From an uncultured Eubacteriales bacterium (lineage in GTDB: Bacteria > Bacillota > Clostridia > Oscillospirales > Acutalibacteraceae), in contig CAKTDF010000019.1 of assembly GCA_934541115.1 (NCBI GenBank), positions 1-44,664 on the forward strand: 44,664 nucleotides of DNA. The letters run 5' to 3'. Shown here piece by piece: positions 1 through 8,627 of the stretch (positions within the stretch are counted from its first letter, which is position 1; the number at the start of each line of letters is the position of its first letter). A program made the position numbers and the translations under genes. The notes beneath the pieces were generated by a model, which was not told the origin of the DNA, ran no database searches, and was given only the letters and a program-made list of their open reading frames with translations.

Positions 1-2
1 TA

Positions 3-323
3 TTGAAACATCAATCTGCTATCATACTTAAACCACACTCTGTCGAAGTATTTATTCAGACAGTTCTAAAAAGTAAGTCTACATATTACTTTTTTCCGCA
101 GATTTATTGTTGCTTTCTTTTTGTTCTTCAATACAATATGGTTCTGTATTCATTTAGGTACAGACTTCATTTTTTATAGCAAGAGTTAAAGAAACACAGA
201 AACCTTTCACATTGCACAATAAATCCGCGAGTTGTGAAAAACAGAAAACGCTGTTTTTACTTTGTTCTGACTGAACACTTCGACAGAGTGGAGATAGGGT
301 AATAGCGGATTGATGTTTTAATT
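3..323. repeat. Imperfect inverted-repeat element with about 60-bp arms
   Basis: The first 66 bases are, with mismatches, the reverse complement of about 258-323. Both arms share the core ACTCTGTCGAAGT (or its complement) and the outer part AACATCAATC. The interior has no convincing reading frame. This architecture resembles a non-autonomous inverted-repeat element, but no target-site duplication was identified and the left side may run off the window. Confidence 0.6.
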
Positions 324-360
324 AGGAAAGCATTGCACACGTGTACTGTGTAGGCGCGTT

Positions 361-480
361 AGAGAGCGATAATTGGATTCCCTCAAGGAATCCGATTTCG
401 CTCTCTTGGGCGCCGTACAGAAGCGTATTTTTGGTTACTTTTGTTACAACCGACAAAAGTAACCCCAGCGGAGCGTACGG
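361..480. repeat. Pair of strong intergenic hairpins
   Basis: AGAGAGCGA at 361 pairs with TCGCTCTCT ending at 406 around an inner GGATTCC/GGAATCC stem. GGTTACTTTTGT (432-443) then pairs perfectly with ACAAAAGTAACC (452-463), flanked by an outer CCGTAC/GTACGG pair (412 and 475). No coding capacity is visible. Such stem-loops look like interspersed intergenic repeats rather than terminators, because no T-run follows either one. Confidence 0.55.
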
Positions 481-560
481 ATATAAAAGCGTATAGACAT
501 CTATCTATAAAGGGTAAACGTTGGATTTAAAGGGATAGTAGCACGTAAAAAAACAAGCAG

Positions 561-684
561 AACTTTTCACATTCCGCAATAAATCCGCGAGTTCTAAAAA
601 GCGAAAACGTTGTTTCAACTTCGTTCTGACTGAACACTTCGACAGAGTGGAGATATAGGAGTAGCGGATCGGTGTTTTAATAAA
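561..684. repeat. Second direct copy of the 201-323 repeat
   Basis: Positions 561-684 repeat 201-323 in the same orientation with scattered substitutions. Shared blocks include AATAAATCCGCGAGTT, TCTGACTGAACACTTCGACA and GTGTTTTAAT/GATGTTTTAAT near the end. Together with the inverted arm at 3-66 this makes three copies of one sequence within 700 bases. No gene is visible in this interval. Confidence 0.7.
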
Positions 685-731
685 CCCTTGTTTATCTCTT
701 GGCTTTGTGATATCATTAGGCGGAAAGATCT

Positions 732-766
732 GAATCCAATGTGTGTTTTAAAAACACATTTGGGTC
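732..766 (+). other. Palindromic hairpin upstream of the rluA-like gene
   Basis: TGTGTTTT (742-749) and AAAACACA (751-758) form a near-perfect palindrome extended outward by CCAA/TTGG. No T-run follows on the plus strand, so a terminator is doubtful. An operator or a leader hairpin for the gene at 812 is possible. Confidence 0.35.
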
Positions 767-811
767 CGTTCTCTCAGCCTATGAAAACAAAAACGAAAGA
801 ATGGTTCAAAC

Positions 812-1783
812 TTGAAAAGCTTCACCGTAATGAAAAATGACGCCGGGCGCAGACTTGACTCTTACCTTTCAAAGAGCCTGCCCAATCTGCCAAAGGCACT
901 CATGTATAAATACATCAGAAAAAAACGCATTAAGGTCAACTCTAAACGCGCCGAAATCAACACCCGTCTTTGCGAGGGAGATCTTGTTGATCTGTATATC
1001 AACGATGAGTTTTTTGAAAAGAGCGAAACGCGGTATGACTTTCTCTCAGCCTCAAAAAGCCTTGACATTGTCTATGAAGACGAAAACATTATTTTGCTCA
1101 ACAAAAAAGCCGGACTTCTCTCTCACCCGGACAACAGCGAATATATTGACACTCTCATAACAAGAGCCAAACGATATCTTTTTGAAAAAGGCGAGTATGA
1201 CCCGGAAAACGAAATGTCTTTTTCGCCGGCGCTCGTCAACAGAATTGACCGCAACACAAGCGGCATTGTCATAGCCGCAAAAACCGCAGAGGCTCTGCGG
1301 GTACTCAATCAAAAAATGAAAGACCGGGAAATACATAAGTACTACCTTTGTGTTCTTCACGGCGTGCCGAAAGAAAAGAGCGGCATTCTTGAGGGATATC
1401 TTGAAAAAAACGAGAGCAAAAATAAAGTCTTTATCTCAAAAGGACAAAAAGACAATTCAAAGCTAATACGCACAAAGTATCGCGTTTTGAAAAGCAAAAA
1501 CAATTTTTCTCTTGTTGAGGTTGAGCTTTTGACAGGAAGAACACACCAGATACGCGCCCACTTTGCTTCAATAGGTCACCCTCTGCTCGGCGATGGAAAG
1601 TACGGCAAAAACGAGCTGAACAAAAAAAGCGGACTCAAAAAGCAGTGCCTCTGCTCATATAAACTCATCTTTGACTTTACGACCGATGCGGGTTCTCTTG
1701 AATATTTGAACGGCAGGGAATTTGAAATCAAAAACGTTTGGTTCAGAGACGGTTTTGACGAACTTTGCGACGCCGCTAAATAA
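812..1783 (+). CDS. RluA-family 23S rRNA pseudouridine synthase
   Basis: Cytosolic enzyme that isomerises uridines in large-subunit rRNA. An N-terminal S4 RNA-binding domain (about residues 13-75) is followed by the RluA catalytic domain. The motif NRIDRNTSG (143-151) holds the predicted catalytic Asp146, in place of the usual HRLDRDTSG, and the C-terminal LTGRTHQIRAHF plus GHPLLGDGKYG blocks are typical of RluC/RluD. The length of 323 residues fits the family. The start is a TTG at 812 preceded by GAAAG; an ATG at 830 is the alternative, with no better ribosome site. A terminator follows at 1803, so the gene is probably transcribed alone. Which uridines are modified cannot be read from the sequence. 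Confidence 0.9.
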   Translation: MKSFTVMKNDAGRRLDSYLSKSLPNLPKALMYKYIRKKRIKVNSKRAEINTRLCEGDLVDLYINDEFFEKSETRYDFLSASKSLDIVYEDENIILLNKKAGLLSHPDNSEYIDTLITRAKRYLFEKGEYDPENEMSFSPALVNRIDRNTSGIVIAAKTAEALRVLNQKMKDREIHKYYLCVLHGVPKEKSGILEGYLEKNESKNKVFISKGQKDNSKLIRTKYRVLKSKNNFSLVEVELLTGRTHQIRAHFASIGHPLLGDGKYGKNELNKKSGLKKQCLCSYKLIFDFTTDAGSLEYLNGREFEIKNVWFRDGFDELCDAAK

Positions 1784-1802
1784 AAACTATGTTTTTACTC
1801 AC

Positions 1803-1851
1803 AAAAAGCGCAGCCGTTTTTTGTAACTGTCTACAAAAAAAGCTGCGTTTT
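1803..1851 (+). terminator. Rho-independent terminator after the rluA-like gene
   Basis: CGCAGC (1809-1814) pairs with GCTGCG (1842-1847). An inner TTTTTTGTA/TACAAAAAA stem extends it, and GTTTTATT follows. Confidence 0.8.
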
Positions 1852-1852
1852 A

Positions 1853-1881
1853 TTGACTGCTTTTGAAATGAAGAATATAAT
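1853..1881 (+). promoter_or_regulatory. Sigma-A promoter for the GPH transporter
   Basis: TTGACT (1853-1858), a 17-bp spacer, and a perfect TATAAT (1876-1881). It abuts the preceding terminator and gives a leader of about 75 nt before the GPH transporter gene. Confidence 0.85.
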
Positions 1882-1895
1882 TGATACACAATAAT

Positions 1896-1944
1896 CGTTT
1901 TTAGGCAGTGCCGAACCGATTGCGAGGTATCGCCTAAAAAAACG
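1896..1944 (+). promoter_or_regulatory. Leader hairpin in the transporter 5' UTR
   Basis: CGTTTTTAGGC (1896-1906) is complementary to GCCTAAAAAAACG (1932-1944) around a 25-nt interior. It lies entirely between the promoter and the ribosome site of the transporter gene, so it can act as an operator in DNA or a fold in the mRNA. No known riboswitch class was recognised. Confidence 0.5.
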
Positions 1945-1964
1945 TCAGTTGTAGGAGTGATGTG

Positions 1965-3494
1965 ATGTCAACACAGATTTACAAAAACACGTATACAAAA
2001 AAGGAACGGAATATGTACCTTTTGGGTATGGCAGGTCAAAACATGGTCTACAACATCATAGGAACCGGTCTTTACTTTTATTACCAGAGCGTAATTTTCA
2101 TTCCGGCAATCGCAACCAGCGTTTTTATGTCAGTTGCAAGAGTTTGGGACGCCATCAATGACCCGATGATGGGTACCATCGTTGACCGCACACATTCAAA
2201 ATGGGGCAAGTGCAGACCCTACCTTCTTTTCAGCCCTGCCGTCATTTTCGTCATCACCGTTCTCTGCTTCGTCAACGGGCAGTATTCCGCAAAAGCCAAC
2301 ACACCGCTTCAAAACGCCATCATCATCGGCTGGGCCGCGATTTCATATATCCTTTGGGGTATGGCCTACACGGTCGGCGACATTCCTCTTTGGGGAATCA
2401 CCTCTCTCATGACCGACAGAGAAAAAGACCGCTCAAGCATTCTTGCCCTTGCACGTATAGCCGGCGGAATCGGCGCAGGTGTTGTTCTTCTTTGCATCAT
2501 CCAAGTTTCGCAAGGTGTCGGCGGTGCTCTTGCGCCAAAAGTCGGAGACAAGAACACCGCAATTCAGTATGGCTTCATAATTATTGCCGCTGTCTTTGCT
2601 CTCATCGGCTGCGGACTGTTCCAGCTCGTCGGAATATTCACAAGAGAACGCGTTGCTCAAACAGAGCAGCAGAATTCAATCAAAGACAACTTTAAGCTTA
2701 TGTGGAGCAACGAACCGTTCAGAAAGGTTCTTGTTTCAAGCGTAATCAGAAGCCCTATCATGCTCCTCATGAGCGTTGCAATGACCCTTCTCAACTATTA
2801 CTTCGGAAACTACGGTCAGAAGAATTATACTCTTTATCTCATTATCCTCGGCGGCGCAATCTTCATCGCTCAGTTTGCAATGAGCGCTCTTGCTCCCAAG
2901 CTTTGTGAAAAGTATGAAAAGAAGACCGTCTATAACGTTTCAACCGCAGTCGGCGCGATTGCTTTCGCTCTTATCTTTGTCGTTTACCTCATCGCACCGA
3001 GAGACCTTGACAAACCCATTTGGGTCGTAGTCAATTTCATTCTTTTTGCCGGAGCGGGCGCAGGTATGGGCGCACTCAACGTTATGCAGTCCATTCTCAT
3101 TGCAGATGCTGTTGACTATGAAGAATATAACAACAACGTCAGACCTGACGGAGTTTTCTTCTCCGGTCAGTCGTTTGCAACAAAACTCTCCTCGGGCATT
3201 GCTTCAATTATTCAGGGCATTGCTTTTGCAATCATCGGCTTCAGCGACAGTAACATCGAGGCCTGCAACATTGCTCTTCAGAAAGGCGCTTCCTTCAAGG
3301 ATGACTTCCCGCAGTACGCAATGATGATGTTCTTCCTTTGCTCAATTCCACCGGCAATCGGACTTCTTCTTTCAATCATACCTATGAAAAAGTATCCCCT
3401 CACAAACGCAGACAACAAAAAGATTCTTGCCTCTCTTGTTGAAAGAAGAGAAAAAGTTGCCGCAGAAGCTCAAACAGCTGACGAAAACGTTTGA
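1965..3494 (+). CDS. GPH-family sugar:cation symporter (MFS, MelB-like)
   Basis: Twelve-helix inner-membrane importer of the glycoside-pentoside-hexuronide:cation symporter family, which takes up sugars or glycosides with Na+ or H+. The family signature DAINDPMMGTIVDRT followed by SKWGKCRPYLLF lies near the N-terminus, between helices 2 and 3. Length is 509 residues, usual for the family. The ATG at 1965 is preferred over the overlapping GTG at 1962 because GGAG (1954-1957) then lies 7 nt upstream. It has its own promoter and leader hairpin and is followed by a hairpin at 3511. The substrate is unknown. A second GPH gene at 28207 belongs to the sulfoquinovose cluster, so the two should not be assumed equivalent. 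Confidence 0.9.
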   Translation: MSTQIYKNTYTKKERNMYLLGMAGQNMVYNIIGTGLYFYYQSVIFIPAIATSVFMSVARVWDAINDPMMGTIVDRTHSKWGKCRPYLLFSPAVIFVITVLCFVNGQYSAKANTPLQNAIIIGWAAISYILWGMAYTVGDIPLWGITSLMTDREKDRSSILALARIAGGIGAGVVLLCIIQVSQGVGGALAPKVGDKNTAIQYGFIIIAAVFALIGCGLFQLVGIFTRERVAQTEQQNSIKDNFKLMWSNEPFRKVLVSSVIRSPIMLLMSVAMTLLNYYFGNYGQKNYTLYLIILGGAIFIAQFAMSALAPKLCEKYEKKTVYNVSTAVGAIAFALIFVVYLIAPRDLDKPIWVVVNFILFAGAGAGMGALNVMQSILIADAVDYEEYNNNVRPDGVFFSGQSFATKLSSGIASIIQGIAFAIIGFSDSNIEACNIALQKGASFKDDFPQYAMMMFFLCSIPPAIGLLLSIIPMKKYPLTNADNKKILASLVERREKVAAEAQTADENV

Positions 3495-3510
3495 TTTAAA
3501 ACCTATTCAT

Positions 3511-3543
3511 GAGAGCCGGAGAAGTTCGGCTCTCAGCTTTTAA
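3511..3543 (+). terminator. Probable terminator after the GPH transporter
   Basis: GAGAGCCG (3511-3518) pairs with CGGCTCTC (3527-3534), followed by AGCTTTTAA. The T-run is short, so some read-through into ispE is possible. Confidence 0.6.
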
Positions 3544-3560
3544 CGAAAGGACCCCACTCA

Positions 3561-4439
3561 ATGAATATTACTGTCAAAGCCTTTGCCAAAATCAATCTGA
3601 TGCTTGACATTCTGCGAACTCTGGAGGGCGGATTTCACGAGCTTTTTATGCTCATGCAGTCTGTCAGCCTCTATGACACCGTCAGCGTTAAAACCAATGA
3701 AAGCAAAAGGATTTCCGTTGTATGTGACAACGCAGACATTCCCACCGGAGAAGAGAATATTGCCTACAAAGCCGCAGAAGTGTTTTTTGAATACACCGGA
3801 GTTCAAAATCCCGGTATAAATATCAGTATTACAAAAAGAATTCCCCACGCGGCAGGTCTTGCCGGAGGGAGCGCCGACGCAGCAGGAACAATTGTTGCAC
3901 TCAAAGAGCTTTTTGCTCCGTCACTCTCAGACCGCAAAATCGGCGAGATCTGCGCAAAGGTTGGTTCAGACGTTCCGTTCTGTGCACTCGGCGGAACAAT
4001 GCTCGCTCAGTACACGGGCACGGTACTCTCATATCTGCCACAGCTGAAAATCGGCAAAATCGTCATTGTAAAGCCGGAAATGTCCGTTTCAACCGGAAAA
4101 GCATACAAAGCCTTTGACACAGCGGAAAAGGTTCGTCACCTTGACAAAAGCGGAATGCTTGAAGCCGTTATGAGGAGCGACGCTCGCGGAGTTTACAGCC
4201 GCGTTGACAACGTTTTTGAACAGTTCATTGATGTTCCGGAAAGAATCACAATCAAAGCCTCCATGAGAAAGCATAGCTGTGCCTGCTGCTGCATGAGCGG
4301 CAGCGGACCGAGCGTTTTTGGCATTTTTGAAAGCGAAAAAGATGCAGAAAGGTGCTATGAAGAACTAAAGAGAACCTTTCCACAGACATACATCTGTGAT
4401 GCAGTCGAAACCGGAACGGAGGCTTTTCAAAACCGGTGA
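3561..4439 (+). CDS. ispE: 4-diphosphocytidyl-2-C-methyl-D-erythritol kinase
   Basis: GHMP-superfamily kinase that phosphorylates CDP-methylerythritol with ATP in the non-mevalonate (MEP) isoprenoid pathway. Visible motifs are AKINL with Lys10, the ATP-binding loop PHAAGLAGGSADAAG (95-109), the catalytic Asp137 in GSDVPFC, and the C-terminal SGSGPSVFG (246-254). Length 292 is normal. AAAGGA lies about 9 nt before the ATG. The protein has a short cysteine-rich run (Cys240, 242-244) just before the third motif. It is closely followed by a repeat element and has no obvious operon partner. The presence of ispE implies the MEP route for isoprenoids. Confidence 0.95.
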   Translation: MNITVKAFAKINLMLDILRTLEGGFHELFMLMQSVSLYDTVSVKTNESKRISVVCDNADIPTGEENIAYKAAEVFFEYTGVQNPGINISITKRIPHAAGLAGGSADAAGTIVALKELFAPSLSDRKIGEICAKVGSDVPFCALGGTMLAQYTGTVLSYLPQLKIGKIVIVKPEMSVSTGKAYKAFDTAEKVRHLDKSGMLEAVMRSDARGVYSRVDNVFEQFIDVPERITIKASMRKHSCACCCMSGSGPSVFGIFESEKDAERCYEELKRTFPQTYICDAVETGTEAFQNR

Positions 4440-4460
4440 GCGTTTTCCATCCGGTTTTTG

Positions 4461-4756
4461 AAATATCTATTATCTATTATCCATTATCTATTATCTAAAA
4501 AGCGTTGGGATTGTGGGTGGACACAATCCGCCCCTGCGATATTGGATTTTAGATGTTGGACAATGAAATAGATACGTTTGTGCTGATTTTTTCTGCGATT
4601 GATATCGTTGGGTTCATTGGCGGCTCGTGAGCCGCCCCTACGAATTAACGCTTACTGATAATAATGTTGTAGGGGCGATTCACGAATCGCCCATGGAGCG
4701 TGAACCGTCTGCATCACTGAATTTTTAGATAAGAGATAATGGATAATGGATATTTT
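4461..4756. repeat. MITE-like element with AT-rich terminal inverted repeats
   Basis: The left end is a run of TATCTATTATC-type units (4461-4501). The right end (4722-4756) is its approximate reverse complement, ending GATAATGGATAATGGATA. Between them are GC-rich hairpins, GGCGGCTCGTGAGCCGCC (4620-4637) and GGGCGATTCACGAATCGCCC, each with a flanking GTAGGGG-type block. There is no transposase and no reading frame, which suggests a non-autonomous mobile element. The rest of the ispE-4889 gap holds only a terminator. Confidence 0.6.
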
Positions 4757-4832
4757 AAAAATTGGGCGGGCACAGGTCCCGACCGTACACAATTTTAATT
4801 ATTTATTATCTGACATTTTTATACCAATCACA

Positions 4833-4864
4833 CAAAAAGCGGTTCTGCACTGCGCAGAACCGCT
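4833..4864 (-). terminator. Terminator of the GH-D glycosidase gene
   Basis: Read on the minus strand, AGCGGTTCTGC pairs perfectly with GCAGAACCGCT (4838-4848 with 4854-4864) around a 5-nt loop, followed by TTTTTG. It lies 25 bp past the stop codon at 4889. Confidence 0.85.
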
Positions 4865-4888
4865 AAATTTCTGTAAAAAACCTACTTC

Positions 4889-7540
4889 TCACACCTCATC
4901 ATATGCAAGTGCGCGGTCAAACAGGCGAACCTTTCCCCTGTTTTTAAATGTTTGCTCCTTGCCCTCAAGGCGGTGAGGCTCTTTTTCAAAGGGTCTTGCG
5001 GCACACTCGGGCTTTTTGTCAAAATACAGCTTCAAAAGTCCGTTTCTCTCTCTGACGGCACAGATCTGAACCGCGTCGCGAACCGTTCGTGTTGAGGCAA
5101 GCGTCTTTGAACCGACTTTGAAATATACAAAACCGTTTTCAATGCTCAAAGAAAGCTCATCGCCCTGCGCATAAAGCACAGCGTCCGCCTCAGAATCAAG
5201 GGTGACCTGAACGGAAAAATCTGCACTGCCTACTATCGGCGCGTCTTTTATCATTCCGCTGTCATAGAATGTGAAATCAACAGAAACGCTTTCTTCGTTT
5301 CCGAGAATGTCCTTGATTCCCGAAAGTTCGATCGTATTCATTCTTTCAAACGGTTTTTCAAATGTGAGAAGCACACTTCTGTAATCATCAAGCAACTTTG
5401 CCGCAGATATATTCATCTGACCGCAGAAAAGTGACTCAATGTTCACCGTCATATTGAACATGACCTCAAGCGTGTTTTCGCTCTTCGCTTTGCAGTATAC
5501 TGCTCTCAGCTCTTTTCGGTGCATTCCAAAGCAGAGCACCAGCGTTTCAAACGGAGAAAGGCTGAGCTTTAAAGTATCTCCAAAGCTGTATGAACCGCCT
5601 TTTCCGGCAGTTGAATACGGCAAAACAGTAACGAGCGAAGCTCCCCTCAGCCGCTCATCGGCACCCACCGAGCGGTCAAGTCTCAGCGTATACTCGGCGC
5701 TTTCCGGAGATGGATTGCGCAACGTTACTATGCCCTCGTTGCCGTCAAAGCCGCCAAAGCCGTATACCTGCAAGAGCGACGGTCTTCCGCCGAACATCAC
5801 CGTTCTTGAAAGCAGCGCAAGATTTTCGCGAACAAAGGAGAGCACACAGTTTGTAATCCGCCATTTTGCCTCGTTCATCATGTCATAGCTGAAGTAAAGC
5901 TCCCAAAATGAGGTTCCGCGCGCGGCATTTGTAAAGAGATATTCTCTGAACTGCTCATCTGTCATCTCCATTTTTGCCTCGTGACCATAGATCGGGTCAT
6001 GATTATAAAGATTGGACGGGGGAAAGCAAAAACCTCTCTCACGATAAAAGTCATAGTACATATCGTCGCGATATGTGAGAGCCTTGTCCTTTTTGGCAGC
6101 AGAAAGCTTTTTCCCGTTCGGTGTTTTTTCAAGAAAACCGATGTCAAGGCTGTTCTGCATCCATACAGAGTTGACATACTGCAAAAACCATGGACTCGGC
6201 GGAGCATAGCATGTCAGATTGATAAACATTTTGTCCTTTGCGTTTTTCTGAAGGGCTGAAAAAACGGCGATCCATCTTTCCCACAGTTCACTGTAATAAT
6301 ACATGTCGTTTTTTCCGCCGACGGCATGGTCATGATTTTTGCTGCGGCACGGCTTGTTTGCAAAACCGTCAAGCTTCCAGTATGAAAGCGAAAAACGATC
6401 CTCATAGTCGAGCATAAGGCTGCTCAGCTTGTCAACATACTTTTCACTCGCAACACAAACATCGAGCGCACGGCGGTTGCAAAAACCGTTGCCGCCTTTT
6501 TCAATCCTGCGGGCAAATTTTATCGTGTCAAGAGTGTACCCGCCGCGCGGACCAAGCCACATACCGAACGAGGAACCGAACGCTTTTGCAAGAGCACAAG
6601 ACGGATAAAGCTCGTTCGGAAACTTATTGTTAAAGCACCAAAAGTCTTTATTATAGTCATTCCACCCGTCGTCAACAACAAAGCAGTCAAGCTCCCTTGC
6701 ACCAACAGAAGTGAGTCCCTTGTCAATTTCAAGAAAAGACGCTTCAATGTTTTGTGCACTGATGTTCAGCATGTGGTCATACCAAGAGTTGTATTGCGTT
6801 CTCAGTGCAAGCGGGCGCGATATTTTTCTGATGTAATCGTAAAACTCAATTCTCCTTGTATCGTCCGAATCTCCGGAGCAGACAAGGCAAACTGACTTAT
6901 AAGTTTCATATCTGCCTTTTTTCAAAAAGCGCGAAAGCGGCTTTCCGCAGTACCAACGAACAAAAAGCGAACCGTTTTCAAAATTGTTTTCCGTTCCGGG
7001 AAATTCGCAGCCAAAAACAAGAGAGCCGTAAAACACAGGCTGACCGAGCGAAAGCGCAAAGCCGCCAATCTGACTTTTTCCCTGCTTCGGCAAATATGAG
7101 ACTCTTGAATTATCCGGCACGGCGAACGGCTCAAAATCAACATAATCAATAACGGCGCGGCAGTCCGGGTCCGGCGTTTCAAAAACAAGGTATTTTCTGA
7201 TAAAACGATCAAGCGGATTCAGCTCAAAAACAAGACTCAAACCGAGCTTTCCGCCCTTTACCTTGAAATTTTTGAAACGGATAATGAGTCTCTCACCGCT
7301 TTGCGTCTTTTCGCCTTTTGCCGAATCGATTTTCAACTCGCTTGAGCCGACATACTCTCCTCCAAGGGTACGCAAAAAGCGCAGTCTGAACTCCTCTCCT
7401 CCCTCTGCCGAGCGAAACGCTTCGCCGGTGAGCTTATTCAAAACGAATGAAGAGACAAGTCTGCCCTTTTGAATTTCAAGCCCCTTTGAGAGAAAGTCAT
7501 TTTCAATTTTGATGAGTTCTTTTTCAATTACTACCGGCAT
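4889..7540 (-). CDS. Clan GH-D (alpha-galactosidase-like) glycosidase with LamG-like tail
   Basis: Large cytosolic glycoside hydrolase of 883 residues with no signal peptide. An N-terminal beta-sandwich of about 230 residues precedes a TIM barrel. FVVDDGW (287-293), FGMWLGPRGGY (325-335) and YWKLDGF (387-393) match the positions of GH27/GH36 strand motifs, making Asp391 the likely nucleophile. The last 110 residues look like a laminin-G/concanavalin-type sandwich, ending RLFDRALAYDEV. The ATG at 7540 is preceded by AGGAGGAG, an ideal ribosome site. It stands alone between terminators. It could be an alpha-galactosidase or alpha-N-acetylgalactosaminidase; the exact family and substrate are not determined, and it may belong to a poorly characterised subfamily. 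Confidence 0.7.
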   Translation of the reverse strand: MPVVIEKELIKIENDFLSKGLEIQKGRLVSSFVLNKLTGEAFRSAEGGEEFRLRFLRTLGGEYVGSSELKIDSAKGEKTQSGERLIIRFKNFKVKGGKLGLSLVFELNPLDRFIRKYLVFETPDPDCRAVIDYVDFEPFAVPDNSRVSYLPKQGKSQIGGFALSLGQPVFYGSLVFGCEFPGTENNFENGSLFVRWYCGKPLSRFLKKGRYETYKSVCLVCSGDSDDTRRIEFYDYIRKISRPLALRTQYNSWYDHMLNISAQNIEASFLEIDKGLTSVGARELDCFVVDDGWNDYNKDFWCFNNKFPNELYPSCALAKAFGSSFGMWLGPRGGYTLDTIKFARRIEKGGNGFCNRRALDVCVASEKYVDKLSSLMLDYEDRFSLSYWKLDGFANKPCRSKNHDHAVGGKNDMYYYSELWERWIAVFSALQKNAKDKMFINLTCYAPPSPWFLQYVNSVWMQNSLDIGFLEKTPNGKKLSAAKKDKALTYRDDMYYDFYRERGFCFPPSNLYNHDPIYGHEAKMEMTDEQFREYLFTNAARGTSFWELYFSYDMMNEAKWRITNCVLSFVRENLALLSRTVMFGGRPSLLQVYGFGGFDGNEGIVTLRNPSPESAEYTLRLDRSVGADERLRGASLVTVLPYSTAGKGGSYSFGDTLKLSLSPFETLVLCFGMHRKELRAVYCKAKSENTLEVMFNMTVNIESLFCGQMNISAAKLLDDYRSVLLTFEKPFERMNTIELSGIKDILGNEESVSVDFTFYDSGMIKDAPIVGSADFSVQVTLDSEADAVLYAQGDELSLSIENGFVYFKVGSKTLASTRTVRDAVQICAVRERNGLLKLYFDKKPECAARPFEKEPHRLEGKEQTFKNRGKVRLFDRALAYDEV

Positions 7541-7640
7541 ATACTCCTCCTATTAATGAGATAGCGCATAAAGCAGCGCCACCTTGTCTGAATATGTCTT
7601 TTATGCAGCGCAAATACACGGTAAAGCTCAATCAACCGAT

Positions 7641-7673
7641 ACTAAAAATGGCTGCCGAAAAACGACAGCCATT
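7641..7673 (-). terminator. Terminator of the lipase-like gene
   Basis: On the minus strand ATGGCTGTCG pairs with CGGCAGCCAT (one mismatch) around an A/T loop, followed by TTTTTAGT. It lies just after the stop codon at 7685. Confidence 0.8.
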
Positions 7674-7684
7674 TGAATAAACTA

Positions 7685-8617
7685 TTATAAAACACTGTCG
7701 ACCCAGTCTATCACATCTTTGCACACTTTGTCAAAGCATTTTGACTCATTGAGAATCTCATGTCTCGCATCATCATAAAGATGCATGGTGACGTTGGTCT
7801 TTCCGGCAGCTTTAAGCATATTGTATACCTGCTCAACGCCTTTTCCGTTGGCACCGACCGGGTCTTTTGAGCCCGAGATAATGAGAACCGGCAGCTTCTT
7901 TGAATATTCCTCAGCCCACTTATTTGACGAAACACGTGAAAGGAGAGAGAACATATCGCGGTAGCCGTAGGCAGTGAAAAGAAAACCGCAGTACTTATCT
8001 GCAATGTATTTGTCTACCTCGTCATTGTCTCTTGTGAGCCAGTCAAAGTTTGTTCTGCCCTCAAACTGCTTGTTATAGGTTCCGAAAGCAAGATTATCAA
8101 TGAACTTGCTGCGGTAATGTGAACCCTTTGCTTTGCCTATGAGCTTTGCAACGGCGATTCCGGCTCCTGCCGCAGGATTGGGACCCGCAGTTCCGCAGAA
8201 AATTGCTCCGTTAAGCTCGTCAGCATAGAGCTTTGTAAATTCGCGTGCAACGAATGATCCCATTGAGTGACCGAAGAAGATATACGGCTTTCCGGGATTC
8301 TCTTTTTTTGCAATCTGCATAAACTGATGACAATCATCAATGAAGTTCTTCCAGCCGTCTTTTTCGCCGAAATAGCCAAGCTCGTCATCGCTTTTGACGC
8401 TCTTTCCGTGACCGAGGTGATCATTGATATAAACGGCAAAGCCGCTGTCGCAGAGCGTACCGGCAAATTTTTCATAGCGTTCAAGGTGCTCCGCCATTCC
8501 GTGTGCGATCTGAATAACCGCCTTTACATTCGCTTTGTCCTCCGGGAAAAAGGAGCAGGCGTGGATATCGGCAAGACCCGAAACCGAGGGAAAAAAGAAT
8601 TCTTTTTTTACAGACAT
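7685..8617 (-). CDS. Alpha/beta hydrolase, monoacylglycerol lipase/lysophospholipase-like
   Basis: Serine hydrolase of the Hydrolase_4 (PldB/monoacylglycerol lipase) family, 310 residues, predicted cytosolic. The oxyanion region is QIAHGMAEH (36-44). The nucleophile elbow GHSMG (116-120) carries Ser118, the acid is about Asp252 in SGSKDPVG, and the base is about His286 in DARHEILN. The spacing between triad members is typical. ATG at 8617 has GGAAAGG about 10 nt upstream. The leader contains two strong hairpins (8628-8732). It is monocistronic. Physiological substrates are probably monoglycerides or lysophospholipids, but other esters are possible. Confidence 0.85.
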   Translation of the reverse strand: MSVKKEFFFPSVSGLADIHACSFFPEDKANVKAVIQIAHGMAEHLERYEKFAGTLCDSGFAVYINDHLGHGKSVKSDDELGYFGEKDGWKNFIDDCHQFMQIAKKENPGKPYIFFGHSMGSFVAREFTKLYADELNGAIFCGTAGPNPAAGAGIAVAKLIGKAKGSHYRSKFIDNLAFGTYNKQFEGRTNFDWLTRDNDEVDKYIADKYCGFLFTAYGYRDMFSLLSRVSSNKWAEEYSKKLPVLIISGSKDPVGANGKGVEQVYNMLKAAGKTNVTMHLYDDARHEILNESKCFDKVCKDVIDWVDSVL

Positions 8618-8627
8618 ATTACCATAG

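Noticed and set aside
2201..2695. 164-residue arginine- and histidine-rich frame inside the GPH transporter gene
   Set aside because: It is a shifted frame of the intact transporter gene with biased composition and no start signal.
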